DNA from: JAJDIA01 sp031555505
Lineage (GTDB): Bacteria > Bacteroidota > Bacteroidia > Bacteroidales > Tannerellaceae
DNA: 61,047 nt
Direction of reading: 5' to 3'
Assembly: GCA_031555505.1 (NCBI GenBank)
Contig: JAVBUH010000025.1
Location: 1-61,047, forward strand
Under the pieces are notes generated by a model that searched no databases, was not told where the DNA came from, and was given only the letters and a program-made list of their open reading frames with translations. Shown piece after piece: positions 17,277 to 24,932 of the stretch. Within the stretch, counting starts at the first letter, position 1; every line of letters begins with the position of its first letter. The translations under genes were made by a program, and so were the position numbers.

Positions 17277-18542
17277 TTATTCATTGTCTCCGTCTTCAAA
17301 TTCAGCCGATAATATAGCCAGTATATTATCTACGGTCTGTTCTTCCAGGTCGGCACGTTCAATAATCTCGTTACGATCCATAGCTAATACGTTCTTAGCC
17401 GTGTAGCAACCGATATTCTTCAGTGCGTCAATAATCCAACTGTCAATTTCATCGGTAAATTCATCCAGATAAATATCTTCTTCATCCGTGTTGTCTATGT
17501 CACGGAATACATCGATGGTATATTCCGTCAACATACAGGCCAATTTAATATTCATCCCACCTTTACCGATTGCCAGTGACACTTCTTCAGGACGCAGGTA
17601 CACTTCAGCCTTACGTTCTTCTTCATTCACCCGGATGGATGAAATCTTTGCAGGACTCAGCGAACGCTGGATAAACAAAGAAACATTGGAAGTATAATTG
17701 ATTACGTCTATATTCTCATTTCTCAACTCCCGCACGATGCCATGGATACGCGAACCCTTCATCCCCACACAGGCACCTACCGGATCGATACGGTCGTCGT
17801 ACGATTCCACAGCCACCTTTGCACGTTCACCCGGGATACGGGCAATCGCTTTAATGGTGATCAGGCCATCGTTGATTTCGGGAACTTCCAGTTCAAACAA
17901 CCGTTGCAGAAAGGTCTTATCCGTACGCGAAAGGATGATCTTCGGATTGTTATTGATATTGTCTACACGCTGGACGATGGCACGTACTGTTTCTCCTTTC
18001 CGGTAAAAATCCGAAGGGATCTGTTCCTGTTTGGGGAGGAGTAACTCATTGCCTTCGTCGTCAAGCAACAGTATTTCTTTTTTCCATACCTGGTACACAT
18101 CGGCAGCAATGATCGTTCCGATACGGTCTTTATATTTGGCATACAAGCTGTCTTTTTGCAATTCAAGTATCTTAGAGGCCAGTGTCTGCCGGAGATTAAG
18201 GATGGCACGACGACCGAATTTGGCAAAATGGACTTCATCCGTTACTTCTTCGCCCACCTCACAGTCAGGGTCGATCATACGTGCATCTGTCAGTTTCAGC
18301 TGCAGATTGGGATCTTCCAGTTCATCATCAGCTACTACCGTACGATTACGCCAAATTTCAAAGTCTCCCTTCTCAGGGTTGATAATCACGTCATAATTCT
18401 CGTCAGTGCCGAACATCTTAGCGATCACATTCCGGAACGATTCTTCCAGCACGCTGATCATTGTTTCTTTGTCAATATTCTTAAGTTCCTTGAATTCCGC
18501 AAGGGTGTCAATCATACTAACTGTTTCCTCTTTCTTGGCCAT
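17277..18542 (-). CDS. nusA: Transcription termination/antitermination factor NusA
   Basis: Binds RNA polymerase and nascent RNA to modulate pausing, termination and antitermination. The 421 residues show the N-terminal polymerase-binding domain (DTLAEFKELKNIDKETM), then an S1 domain and tandem KH domains (VGACVGMKGSRIHGIVREL and SLAIGKGGMNIKLACMLT), and a short acidic C-terminus. The length suits Bacteroidetes NusA, which lacks the long C-terminal repeats of E. coli. The gap to infB is 20 bases. Confidence 0.97.
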   Translation of the reverse strand: MAKKEETVSMIDTLAEFKELKNIDKETMISVLEESFRNVIAKMFGTDENYDVIINPEKGDFEIWRNRTVVADDELEDPNLQLKLTDARMIDPDCEVGEEVTDEVHFAKFGRRAILNLRQTLASKILELQKDSLYAKYKDRIGTIIAADVYQVWKKEILLLDDEGNELLLPKQEQIPSDFYRKGETVRAIVQRVDNINNNPKIILSRTDKTFLQRLFELEVPEINDGLITIKAIARIPGERAKVAVESYDDRIDPVGACVGMKGSRIHGIVRELRNENIDVINYTSNVSLFIQRSLSPAKISSIRVNEEERKAEVYLRPEEVSLAIGKGGMNIKLACMLTEYTIDVFRDIDNTDEEDIYLDEFTDEIDSWIIDALKNIGCYTAKNVLAMDRNEIIERADLEEQTVDNILAILSAEFEDGDNE

Positions 18543-18546
18543 AATC

Positions 18547-19014
18547 TTACTTGAATCTTATTAGATATTTTGTATATTTTATTTCTTCAAACGGATACGA
18601 AAAGTCTTCCTGCACGGTCACTTTCCGCTTGGAACCTTCCGGTTTCTCCTGCCTTTCAACGGTAACAACCACACCACATTCGTCTGCCGACTTCAGTACG
18701 CCGGTTAGTTTCACTCCTTTTTTCAGCAGGATCTCCACTTCATTCCCGATGTTTTTCACGTACTGGCGAAGCACTTTAAACGGAGAGGTGATGCCGGCAG
18801 AACCGACTTCCAGTTCATAATCTTCCACTTCACGATCGAGGTTGGACTCCAGGTAACGGCTCAACTCCACACAATCATCTATACCGATGGCCTGGTCGCT
18901 GTCAATTTCCACTACAATCAGATTTCCCGGCTTGATCTCTACATCAACCAGGTATAGATTTGAAGATGCCAACCGCTCTTCCACCAACTTACAAACTGTA
19001 TTCTTTTCAACCAT
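18547..19014 (-). CDS. rimP: Ribosome maturation factor RimP
   Basis: Helps mature the 30S subunit. The ATG at 19014 gives a 155-residue protein starting MVEKNTVCKLVEERL, the normal RimP length; the open frame continues upstream to 19158, but those residues are hydrophobic and unlike RimP. Family sequence includes IGIDDCVELSRYLESNLDRE and YELEVGSAGITSPFK. A -7 box at 19078-19085 fits the chosen start. The gene leads the rimP-nusA-infB operon, with 4 bases to nusA. Confidence 0.93.
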   Translation of the reverse strand: MVEKNTVCKLVEERLASSNLYLVDVEIKPGNLIVVEIDSDQAIGIDDCVELSRYLESNLDREVEDYELEVGSAGITSPFKVLRQYVKNIGNEVEILLKKGVKLTGVLKSADECGVVVTVERQEKPEGSKRKVTVQEDFSYPFEEIKYTKYLIRFK

Positions 19015-19034
19015 AATGCGCATCATAAATAGAA

Positions 19035-19057
19035 GAAGGGGACTTCCCGCCCCCTTC
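19035..19057 (-). other. Hairpin in the rimP leader
   Basis: GAAGGGG (19035-19041) and CCCCTTC (19051-19057) can pair around a 9-base loop in the transcript leader, between the -7 box and the rimP ATG. It could affect translation or simply be chance; there is no terminator-type T run. Confidence 0.35.
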
Positions 19058-19077
19058 CTCAACTTCTCAATCGAGCG

Positions 19078-19085
19078 CAAATATA
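19078..19085 (-). promoter_or_regulatory. Putative -7 box (TATATTTG) for the rimP-nusA-infB operon
   Basis: On the minus strand this is TATATTTG, a full match to TAnnTTTG, 64 bases before the rimP start. It is probably the main promoter for rimP through sufD. Confidence 0.55.
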
Positions 19086-19166
19086 CGAATAATCGCCTAT
19101 GACACAAAAGAAATAGCATCTTTTTACACAAAAAATGAAAATTGAGAAGAAAAAACACCCTACCCG

Positions 19167-20531
19167 TCAGGCTCTTCGCCCGACCGACGAGCTATATACA
19201 CCTGCCAGACAAAGCAACGCACTGATCACAAAAGCTATTCGGATACTGTCGATCAACGGCTCCGAAATCGCAGGAGAAAGCGGCGTATCGCCCATCATGA
19301 ACGACATCGCCATCATGGCCAACCCCATGCTAAAAGCCTGCCCCACCAGGCGCATCGTGCCGGTAGTGGCCGATGCCAATCCGTACTCGTTCTTCTCCAC
19401 CGAACTCATAATCAGATTGGTATTCGGCGAAGAGAAAATACCAAAACCAAGCCCTATCCAGGCCAATATCAGAAAGATGTATACATAACCGGTCGTAGCC
19501 GACAGAAAACATAACCCAATCAGCCCCACCGCAATAATCATCATGCCGGCCGAGGCCAGCCGGGTAGCCGGAATACGATCGGATAGCCGGCCTGAATATA
19601 ATGAAACAATCGCCATGATCAACGACTGTGCTACCAGTATCCCACCTGCTTGAGTAGGAGTCAGTCCCCTCACATATTGCAGGTAAAGGCTCAGCATAAA
19701 TGAGATGGAAGTAGTGGCTGCATAGTTGATCAAAGCAGAGAAAGAAGCATGCTTAAACACTCGGTTACGGAAAAATATATTTACGTTAAATACCGGTTGG
19801 TCCAACGTTCGCTCGTACAGGGTAAAACCCGTCAGCACAACAACTCCAATCCCGGTCAACAGGAAACCAGCCCAATGAGGCAACTGCGAAAAACCATAAA
19901 TTAACGAACTCAGTCCAACTGCATAAATCACTGCCCCGGCATAATCAAAGGAACGGTTATCCTGACTTCTCCATTCATACCTGACCAACGTGAGCACCCC
20001 TATCAATACCAGCAGACTCATGCCTGCGGCCAGGAAGAATATACTATGCCATCCCAACCTCTGCGTCAAAAAGCCCCCCAGGAAAGGACCAATTGCCAAT
20101 GAAAAATAAACAGTGCCCGCATTCAACCCCAGCGCCCATCCCCTCTTCTCGGCTGGGACCACAGCAGTCAATATAGCCATATTGGTAGCAAACATCATCG
20201 AACTTCCGATCCCACTAAGAAAACGGAAAAGGATCAACTCCCATCCCGACGAGGCCAGTCCGCAACCGATAGAAAACAGAAAAAACAAAGAAACTCCCAC
20301 AATAAACAGCGCCCGGCGACCGAAAATATCCGCTAGACGCGCGCAGGGAATCTGAAAAATAGCCGTAGACAATAAGTACGATGCCATAATCCATCCCGAA
20401 GCCGAAGCATGTAACGAGAACTCTTCGCTCATATAAGGAAGAGCCAGGTTCAATGCCGAGCCCATCAAGGGTACCAGCGAGGCCGAAAGACAGGTAACCA
20501 ATAAGACCGATTTATAATTCGTTGTTTCCAT
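19167..20531 (-). CDS. MFS drug exporter, 14-helix (DHA2/EmrB-QacA) type
   Basis: Inner-membrane proton-driven exporter of about 454 residues with roughly 14 hydrophobic segments. The family motif between helices 2 and 3 is ARLADIFGRRALF; further features are the repeated LALPYMSEEFSL start and SGRLSDRIPATR later in the chain. DHA2 proteins export drugs, dyes or bile-type compounds; the substrate is not readable. I chose the ATG at 20531 (METTNYKS) because a -7 box lies at 20549-20556; a Met at 20540 is closer than expected to that box. It is divergent from a TPR-AraC regulator across a short gap with a palindrome, so that regulator may control it. Confidence 0.88.
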   Translation of the reverse strand: METTNYKSVLLVTCLSASLVPLMGSALNLALPYMSEEFSLHASASGWIMASYLLSTAIFQIPCARLADIFGRRALFIVGVSLFFLFSIGCGLASSGWELILFRFLSGIGSSMMFATNMAILTAVVPAEKRGWALGLNAGTVYFSLAIGPFLGGFLTQRLGWHSIFFLAAGMSLLVLIGVLTLVRYEWRSQDNRSFDYAGAVIYAVGLSSLIYGFSQLPHWAGFLLTGIGVVVLTGFTLYERTLDQPVFNVNIFFRNRVFKHASFSALINYAATTSISFMLSLYLQYVRGLTPTQAGGILVAQSLIMAIVSLYSGRLSDRIPATRLASAGMMIIAVGLIGLCFLSATTGYVYIFLILAWIGLGFGIFSSPNTNLIMSSVEKNEYGLASATTGTMRLVGQAFSMGLAMMAMSFMMGDTPLSPAISEPLIDSIRIAFVISALLCLAGVYSSSVGRRA

Positions 20532-20548
20532 TTCTGGCATCAATTGTG

Positions 20549-20556
20549 CAAAGATA
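20549..20556 (-). promoter_or_regulatory. Putative -7 box (TATCTTTG) for the MFS gene
   Basis: The minus strand reads TATCTTTG 17 bases before the chosen ATG, giving a short leader. Confidence 0.45.
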
Positions 20557-20572
20557 TACTTTTGCACACGTT

Positions 20573-20588
20573 CACATCGATTAATGTG
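20573..20588. promoter_or_regulatory. Palindrome in the MFS/TPR-AraC divergent gap (possible operator)
   Basis: CACATCGATTAATGTG has CACAT/ATGTG arms and overlaps two ATCGAT words. It sits between the two outward -7 boxes (20549-20556 minus, 20623-20630 plus), a position suited to a regulator of both genes. Binding is inferred. Confidence 0.4.
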
Positions 20589-20622
20589 ATCGATTTATAG
20601 GCGGAATTACAGAAAAACCTTC

Positions 20623-20630
20623 TATATTTG
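20623..20630 (+). promoter_or_regulatory. Putative -7 box (TATATTTG) for the TPR-AraC gene
   Basis: TATATTTG, a full TAnnTTTG match, 31 bases before the ATG at 20662. Confidence 0.5.
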
Positions 20631-20661
20631 CTAGCCAAACAGACACGTATTTGCACTCTTT

Positions 20662-22476
20662 ATGAAAAACCATCGGTTTGCCGTTTTACACATGCTCCTC
20701 ATACTCTTGCCCGGATATACCGTCGCGCAATCCTATGGGAACGTAACACTCAAGACGTACCCAGGTTCCATGCATTATCTTCCTCAGGCCGCTGAAATCT
20801 ATACAGACTCTATTTATCTGGAAGAAGCCGGCTTTTTTATGCCATTCAATTTTGACACTTACTTTCAGCATCTTTCTTTGCACAGCGGCAAAGAGATGAT
20901 AGACGAATCCCATTATTTCTTCTACGACATTCTCCTGCACATGCCTACCGCGCAAGCGCTGTATCAATTGGAACAGATGGCCAAAGCCGCCCATAAATAC
21001 AAAAGTAAACTACTGGAACAGGAAGCCTTTTTCTGGCGGACTGCTTTTTTAGTACGCGATCCGCTCATGCCGCCCGACAAGATAGTTGAAAACATGAAAC
21101 CCGTTATCTCACAGGCTATCCAACGCAAAGATATGGACATGCAATTAAGAGCTACTGCCTTTCTATTGGAAACACTATGGTTCACCAGCAAACCGGATTA
21201 TTCCATATTTTTCAGTCATGCCTTGTCATGCCTTGAAAAGTTGGAAAAATCGGCCGATACATATTCCGTTCATGCACGTTCAATTTATTACCTGACGGGG
21301 AATGCCTACTATCATTTCCGGGAATATGATAAAGCATTGCCACTGCTCCGCATGGCAATGTCGGATTACACACAACAATTCTATGATTGTTCCAATCTCA
21401 GAGCACTGAATGCACTTTCCAATTATTATGCTGCTACCGGACAACCAGATTCGGCTGCCCATTATTCACAAGCTATCCTGGATAGCCGCGACAAGGTACA
21501 AAACCGTCCGATGTTTGACGCCATCGCTGCCACCCACATAGCCTACTCCTTCCTGAAACATCAACAGTTCGATACGGCCTTGCAACTTCTGCAAGCCGCA
21601 TTGCCTGTTGTTACTGCCGAACAAGATTATCCCTTCCTTGCACGAGTTTATGCCGGACTTGGACAAGCCTGGCTGGGCAAACATAACATGAACAGAGCCG
21701 CCGCAATGGCCGATAGTACCCGCTACTATATCGAAGCATCCCGAACCGACAGCCAAAACCCGCTGTTATTCACGTTAATGCACGATTATTGCACCCATAC
21801 AGGACAAACAGAATTGGCAGCTGCCTACACTGATTCGCTACGTGCAGAAGAGATAAAAAGAGAAAATACCTACAACACCTTATATATTCTCCGCGCCGAG
21901 CAGGAAGTACAGCAAATGACACAAACTGCAGACATGTCAAAATACTCGTTGTTGCAAACAGCAGTGCTCTCCCTGGTCGCCCTTGTAGTAGTCCTCCTGT
22001 TGGGAAGTTACCTTGTCCGGACCTATAAAAAACGAAAAATCTTGTTAGCACAGAGCAAGCAACTGAGCAGCCGTTTCGACACCCAACTTCTTCCCAAAAC
22101 ACCTCCCATGTCAGACGACATCATGGTGATGGATTCCATACACAACCTGGTGATTTCCGGCCAGCAATTCCGCAACCCGGAACTCAATACCGAAACGCTG
22201 GCCATACAAATGGGTATTCATCCCCAAATGGTAGTGAAAGCCGTCAATCGCACACAAGGTAAAAGCTTTGCCCGTTACACCAATGAGCACCGTATACAGG
22301 AAGCCGTGCGAACACTTAGTGACAGCCAATATGGGCTAACTCCGACCGAAGCGCTGGCAATCGATTGTGGTTTTTACGACCGGAAAACGTTTGCCCGGGC
22401 ATTTAAAGAGATAACCGGCCAATCCCCGTCGGATTTCATCAAATCCAAACAATCCGGAAAGAAAAAGGGCGTCTGA
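20662..22476 (+). CDS. Membrane-anchored TPR protein with C-terminal AraC-type HTH
   Basis: A 604-residue one-piece sensor-regulator. An N-terminal signal segment (FAVLHMLLILLPGYTVAQS) is followed by a region of helical TPR-like repeats (about 75-420, including YLTGNAYYHFREYDKALPLL), a membrane helix at about 434-452 (LLQTAVLSLVALVVVLLLG), then a cytoplasmic AraC-family helix-turn-helix (about 500-595, ending FKEITGQSPSDFIKSK). Similar TPR-TM-AraC proteins are common in Bacteroidetes. The TPR part should be periplasmic and sense a ligand or protein. It is divergent from the MFS exporter gene and probably regulates it or itself. There is no kinase or receiver domain. Confidence 0.85.
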   Translation: MKNHRFAVLHMLLILLPGYTVAQSYGNVTLKTYPGSMHYLPQAAEIYTDSIYLEEAGFFMPFNFDTYFQHLSLHSGKEMIDESHYFFYDILLHMPTAQALYQLEQMAKAAHKYKSKLLEQEAFFWRTAFLVRDPLMPPDKIVENMKPVISQAIQRKDMDMQLRATAFLLETLWFTSKPDYSIFFSHALSCLEKLEKSADTYSVHARSIYYLTGNAYYHFREYDKALPLLRMAMSDYTQQFYDCSNLRALNALSNYYAATGQPDSAAHYSQAILDSRDKVQNRPMFDAIAATHIAYSFLKHQQFDTALQLLQAALPVVTAEQDYPFLARVYAGLGQAWLGKHNMNRAAAMADSTRYYIEASRTDSQNPLLFTLMHDYCTHTGQTELAAAYTDSLRAEEIKRENTYNTLYILRAEQEVQQMTQTADMSKYSLLQTAVLSLVALVVVLLLGSYLVRTYKKRKILLAQSKQLSSRFDTQLLPKTPPMSDDIMVMDSIHNLVISGQQFRNPELNTETLAIQMGIHPQMVVKAVNRTQGKSFARYTNEHRIQEAVRTLSDSQYGLTPTEALAIDCGFYDRKTFARAFKEITGQSPSDFIKSKQSGKKKGV

Positions 22477-22547
22477 CAATTCTCATTCCACCTCTATCTA
22501 AAGCTATGCACATCCCGACGAATGTGAAACCAAACTTGAAACAACAA

Positions 22548-22626
22548 ATTAGACAGATGATCACGGATCGACCCTTTTAAACGATTGAATTATCAACCAA
22601 CAAAAATCCGTGGCCATCTGTCTAAT
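22548..22626. repeat. 21-bp inverted repeat (large hairpin) after the TPR-AraC gene
   Basis: ATTAGACAGATGATCACGGA (from 22548) pairs with the segment ending at 22626 (from 22606, starting ATCCGTGGCCATCTG), 19 of 21 positions, with a 37-base loop. It lies between the convergent TPR-AraC and DUF1080 genes and directly precedes a copy of the dispersed CTGTGTTATCTGTGTGC element. It could act as a terminator for both genes. Confidence 0.65.
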
Positions 22627-22662
22627 CTGTGTTATCTGTGTGCCGGAATACTTTCGACACAG
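22627..22662. repeat. Dispersed element, copy 1 (CTGTGTTATCTGTGTGC...CGACACAG)
   Basis: Starts CTGTGTTATCTGTGTGCCGG and ends CTTTCGACACAG; the ends CTGTGT/ACACAG can pair. Related copies lie at 34118-34152, 51145-51197 (inverted) and 58107-58150. It is located in a convergent gap. Confidence 0.7.
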
Positions 22663-22689
22663 TCTCTTTTTGCGCTATCAGGCCGCAGC

Positions 22690-23415
22690 TTATAACTCGC
22701 GGATCTTGATGTTGCGGAACCAGCAGTCGTAGCCATGATCCTGCAAACCGATGTATCCTTCTTTAGCCGGACCTTCTTTGAAACCAGGCCAGTCTTTGAA
22801 TTTACTCTTGGACACCATGTTGTACCATTCGGGTGTCCAGAGTTCGTATTTCACCACTTCCACACCATTCTGTGTATGGGTAACCTTACCGTCTTTTACG
22901 CGGATCACGATGGTATTCCACTGTCCGGCCGGTTTAGCGTTCTGCGGCAGGGCGGGCAGGATGTCGTAGAGTGAACCGGCCAGGTGGTTAGCCAGTTTGT
23001 TGTCGCCGGCATTCCAGTTGTCGAGCACCTGAACTTCAGGAGCAGCATAGTAGATAGGCTTGCCCGGCACTTCCTGGATGTAGTAAAAGATACCTGAGTT
23101 ACCTTCTTTTTCGATCTTCCAATCGATGGAAAGTTCAAAGTCCTTGAATTGCTTGGCGCTGTAAAGGATATCGCCACCCTGTCCGCGACCGGCTTGTTCA
23201 CCGCGGGCTACTTTCATGGCATTGTCGTTGATCGACCAGTTGGCAGCCATTTCGGTGGCATTGCATTTACGCCAACCGTCAAAGCTTTTGCCGTCAAACA
23301 GTAGTATCCAACCATCTTTCTTTTCCTGGGCGGTCAGCGTATTGCTTTGCTGCGCCATGCCTTGTCCTGCGAAAGTTGCAGCAATCAACAGGACCATCAT
23401 ACTTTTCTTCAACAT
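22690..23415 (-). CDS. DUF1080 (3-keto-disaccharide hydrolase-like) exported protein
   Basis: A 241-residue exported protein with a signal peptide (KKSMMVLLIAATFAGQGMAQ) and a single DUF1080 domain, a concanavalin-like beta-sandwich: WILLFDGKSFDGWRK at the start, DFELSIDWKIEKEGNSGIFY in the middle, and GYIGLQDHGYDCWFRNIKIREL at the end. Some DUF1080 proteins hydrolyse 3-keto-glycosides; many are uncharacterised. I chose the ATG at 23415 because the preceding nine residues of the longer frame do not look like a signal peptide start. No obvious pathway partner is adjacent. Confidence 0.88.
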   Translation of the reverse strand: MLKKSMMVLLIAATFAGQGMAQQSNTLTAQEKKDGWILLFDGKSFDGWRKCNATEMAANWSINDNAMKVARGEQAGRGQGGDILYSAKQFKDFELSIDWKIEKEGNSGIFYYIQEVPGKPIYYAAPEVQVLDNWNAGDNKLANHLAGSLYDILPALPQNAKPAGQWNTIVIRVKDGKVTHTQNGVEVVKYELWTPEWYNMVSKSKFKDWPGFKEGPAKEGYIGLQDHGYDCWFRNIKIREL

Positions 23416-23741
23416 AGAAACGTGTATATTAAAATTAAACAATAAAGAATTAAAAATCTGCTAATCTGCCCCGGTGGTATCCGCCCATGCGCTGGGGATA
23501 ATTGCATACACAAGCAATAGATGTCGTATACTACTATCAGTTTTGAGGTGGCTCATTTATAACCCGTTAATTTCAAATCGAGTATGTATGTAGAGTGCTC
23601 ATGGATATTCAATCAGGTGAGCGAATGTAGCAAATAACTTTCGATCCCGATCTCCTTTCTATACATTTTTTTAGTTTAATAACAATTACCCGGATATCCG
23701 GAGGTTAACTGCCGCACTCTCTACCATACACTTCCCCTGTT
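23416..23741. other. Gene-free gap
   Basis: Between the DUF1080 start and the DUF5615 stop I see no gene, tRNA or clear promoter. The one structure is a 12-bp perfect palindrome, CCGGATATCCGG, at 23690-23701, without a T run. Confidence 0.5.
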
Positions 23742-24104
23742 TTAATAGATCACAATCTTTGTTTGGTTCATAAGGAGCAGACACTGGGAATTTTCCTGGA
23801 ACTGCTTGATAATACGATCAAAGTTACCGGTCAGGTACCCGAGCAGGTTGCGATTACTCGTATTCCCAAAATGCAGCATCAACACAGCGCGTGGATAGCC
23901 TTTCAAATGGAAAAAGTCCGCAAAGTACATATCTTTCGTCACCACAATCCGGTCTTCCTTCAGGGCAATAGACATAAACTCACTGTCGGTAATGAATGAC
24001 CCGGACGGATAATCGATGGCATGGGTGGCATCAAAACCCCTCCCCCTGAAAAAATCAACGAAAGAAGGGGGCAGATGCGTGTCGATTAAAAAACGGTGTT
24101 TCAT
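23742..24104 (-). CDS. DUF5615 PIN-like protein (putative toxin)
   Basis: A 120-residue protein of the DUF5615/Mut7-C-like PIN-fold group: KHRFLIDTHLPPSF supplies the first acidic residue, and RIVVTKDMYFADFF later supplies further acidic residues typical of PIN nucleases. The start lies three bases after the DUF433 stop, and the DUF433-DUF5615 pair matches a two-gene arrangement that has been proposed as a VapBC-like toxin-antitoxin system. RNase activity is inferred from the fold. The frame is complete. Confidence 0.78.
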   Translation of the reverse strand: MKHRFLIDTHLPPSFVDFFRGRGFDATHAIDYPSGSFITDSEFMSIALKEDRIVVTKDMYFADFFHLKGYPRAVLMLHFGNTSNRNLLGYLTGNFDRIIKQFQENSQCLLLMNQTKIVIY

Positions 24105-24107
24105 ACG

Positions 24108-24347
24108 CTATTTAAGTCCTTGGGTGAGTAACATTTTCCGCGTATTGAATACGGCGGAAGCATAATGCAGACAAGCGGCGATATCATCGTTTTCGAGATA
24201 CGGATAATCTGCCAGGATTTCTTCAAAAGTCATGCCGGAAGAGAGCATTTCAAGCATTTGGGCCACGGTAAACCGCATACTGCGTATAGATGGCTTACCC
24301 TTACAGACGTTGACGTCTACAGTAATTCTGTTTAGGAGTGTTTCCAT
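24108..24347 (-). CDS. DUF433 protein (putative antitoxin)
   Basis: A 79-residue protein with the DUF433 pattern: ITVDVNVCKGKPSIRSMRFTV, then MLSSGMTFEEILADYPYLENDDIAACLHYA, a helix-turn-helix-like fold. It is first in a two-gene unit with the DUF5615 protein, as antitoxins usually are, and probably autoregulates the promoter just upstream (-7 box at 24371-24378). Confidence 0.8.
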   Translation of the reverse strand: METLLNRITVDVNVCKGKPSIRSMRFTVAQMLEMLSSGMTFEEILADYPYLENDDIAACLHYASAVFNTRKMLLTQGLK

Positions 24348-24370
24348 AAGGCGATTTAGTTTGGTGTCTT

Positions 24371-24378
24371 CAAATATA
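24371..24378 (-). promoter_or_regulatory. Putative -7 box (TATATTTG) for the DUF433/DUF5615 pair
   Basis: The minus strand reads TATATTTG 24 bases before the DUF433 start. It is back-to-back with the metal-efflux promoter at 24422-24429. Confidence 0.5.
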
Positions 24379-24421
24379 GTTATTTTCTTTTAGATAGCTT
24401 TCTTTTTCATCGAATAATTAC

Positions 24422-24429
24422 TAATTTTG
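24422..24429 (+). promoter_or_regulatory. Putative -7 box (TAATTTTG) for the metal-efflux operon
   Basis: TAATTTTG fits TAnnTTTG but ends only five bases before the first in-frame ATG (24435), so the transcript might be leaderless or the true start may be the Met codon at 24456. Confidence 0.45.
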
Positions 24430-24434
24430 CACGA

Positions 24435-24863
24435 ATGAAAAAGAGTGCGCAATCCATGATCCGTTTTTTTATGTTGGCTGCGGGGCTGATCCTGTTGCTG
24501 ACAGTGGTCATTCCGCACCACCACCATGCAGACGGAAGGCCCTGTATCCACCTGGTCGACCAGGACCAGCACGAAGAACACAACAACCACGATGGCATGC
24601 ATCCGCACCCCCATTCGGATTGCGATTGCAGCGGGCATACCATTGCCTATACATCAGGCACCCAGCAAGGACATTCTTCCGAACAGGGTATGCCTGTGCC
24701 GGCATTGCCGCTTTTCACACTGATCAACTCCACCTCCCCGCTCCGGGCTATCTGCATCACCGACGCTTTCTATTCAGACAAGGCAGTCTACATAGAATCG
24801 CTGCACGACACCTGTATACCGGGGGCCACCGGACTCCGGGCTCCCCCTCCCGTTATTGGATAA
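24435..24863 (+). CDS. Histidine-rich exported protein (metal-binding, efflux-linked)
   Basis: A 142-residue protein with a hydrophobic N-terminus (IRFFMLAAGLILLLTVVI) followed at once by HHHH (28-31) and a His/Asp/Cys-rich stretch to about 68 (HEEHNNHDGMHPHPHSDCDC). The C-terminal half has no recognised domain. It resembles small His-rich proteins that precede Bacteroidetes metal-efflux operons (DUF6769-type), though I cannot confirm the family. A periplasmic metal buffer or sensor is the likely role. It lies 69 bases before the adaptor gene. Confidence 0.7.
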   Translation: MKKSAQSMIRFFMLAAGLILLLTVVIPHHHHADGRPCIHLVDQDQHEEHNNHDGMHPHPHSDCDCSGHTIAYTSGTQQGHSSEQGMPVPALPLFTLINSTSPLRAICITDAFYSDKAVYIESLHDTCIPGATGLRAPPPVIG

Positions 24864-24932
24864 ATCACCCGATGTTTCTGCCTGTACAGGCAGATCTCCT
24901 TTTCTTTTATTTATCTAATAACACTTTTTATC

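Noticed and set aside
19015..19158. Extended N-terminus of RimP
   Set aside because: The upstream residues do not match RimP and the -7 box lies inside that stretch.
23690..23701. CCGGATATCCGG palindrome as a terminator
   Set aside because: Perfect but only 12 bp with no loop and no T run; it has no clear role and may be chance.
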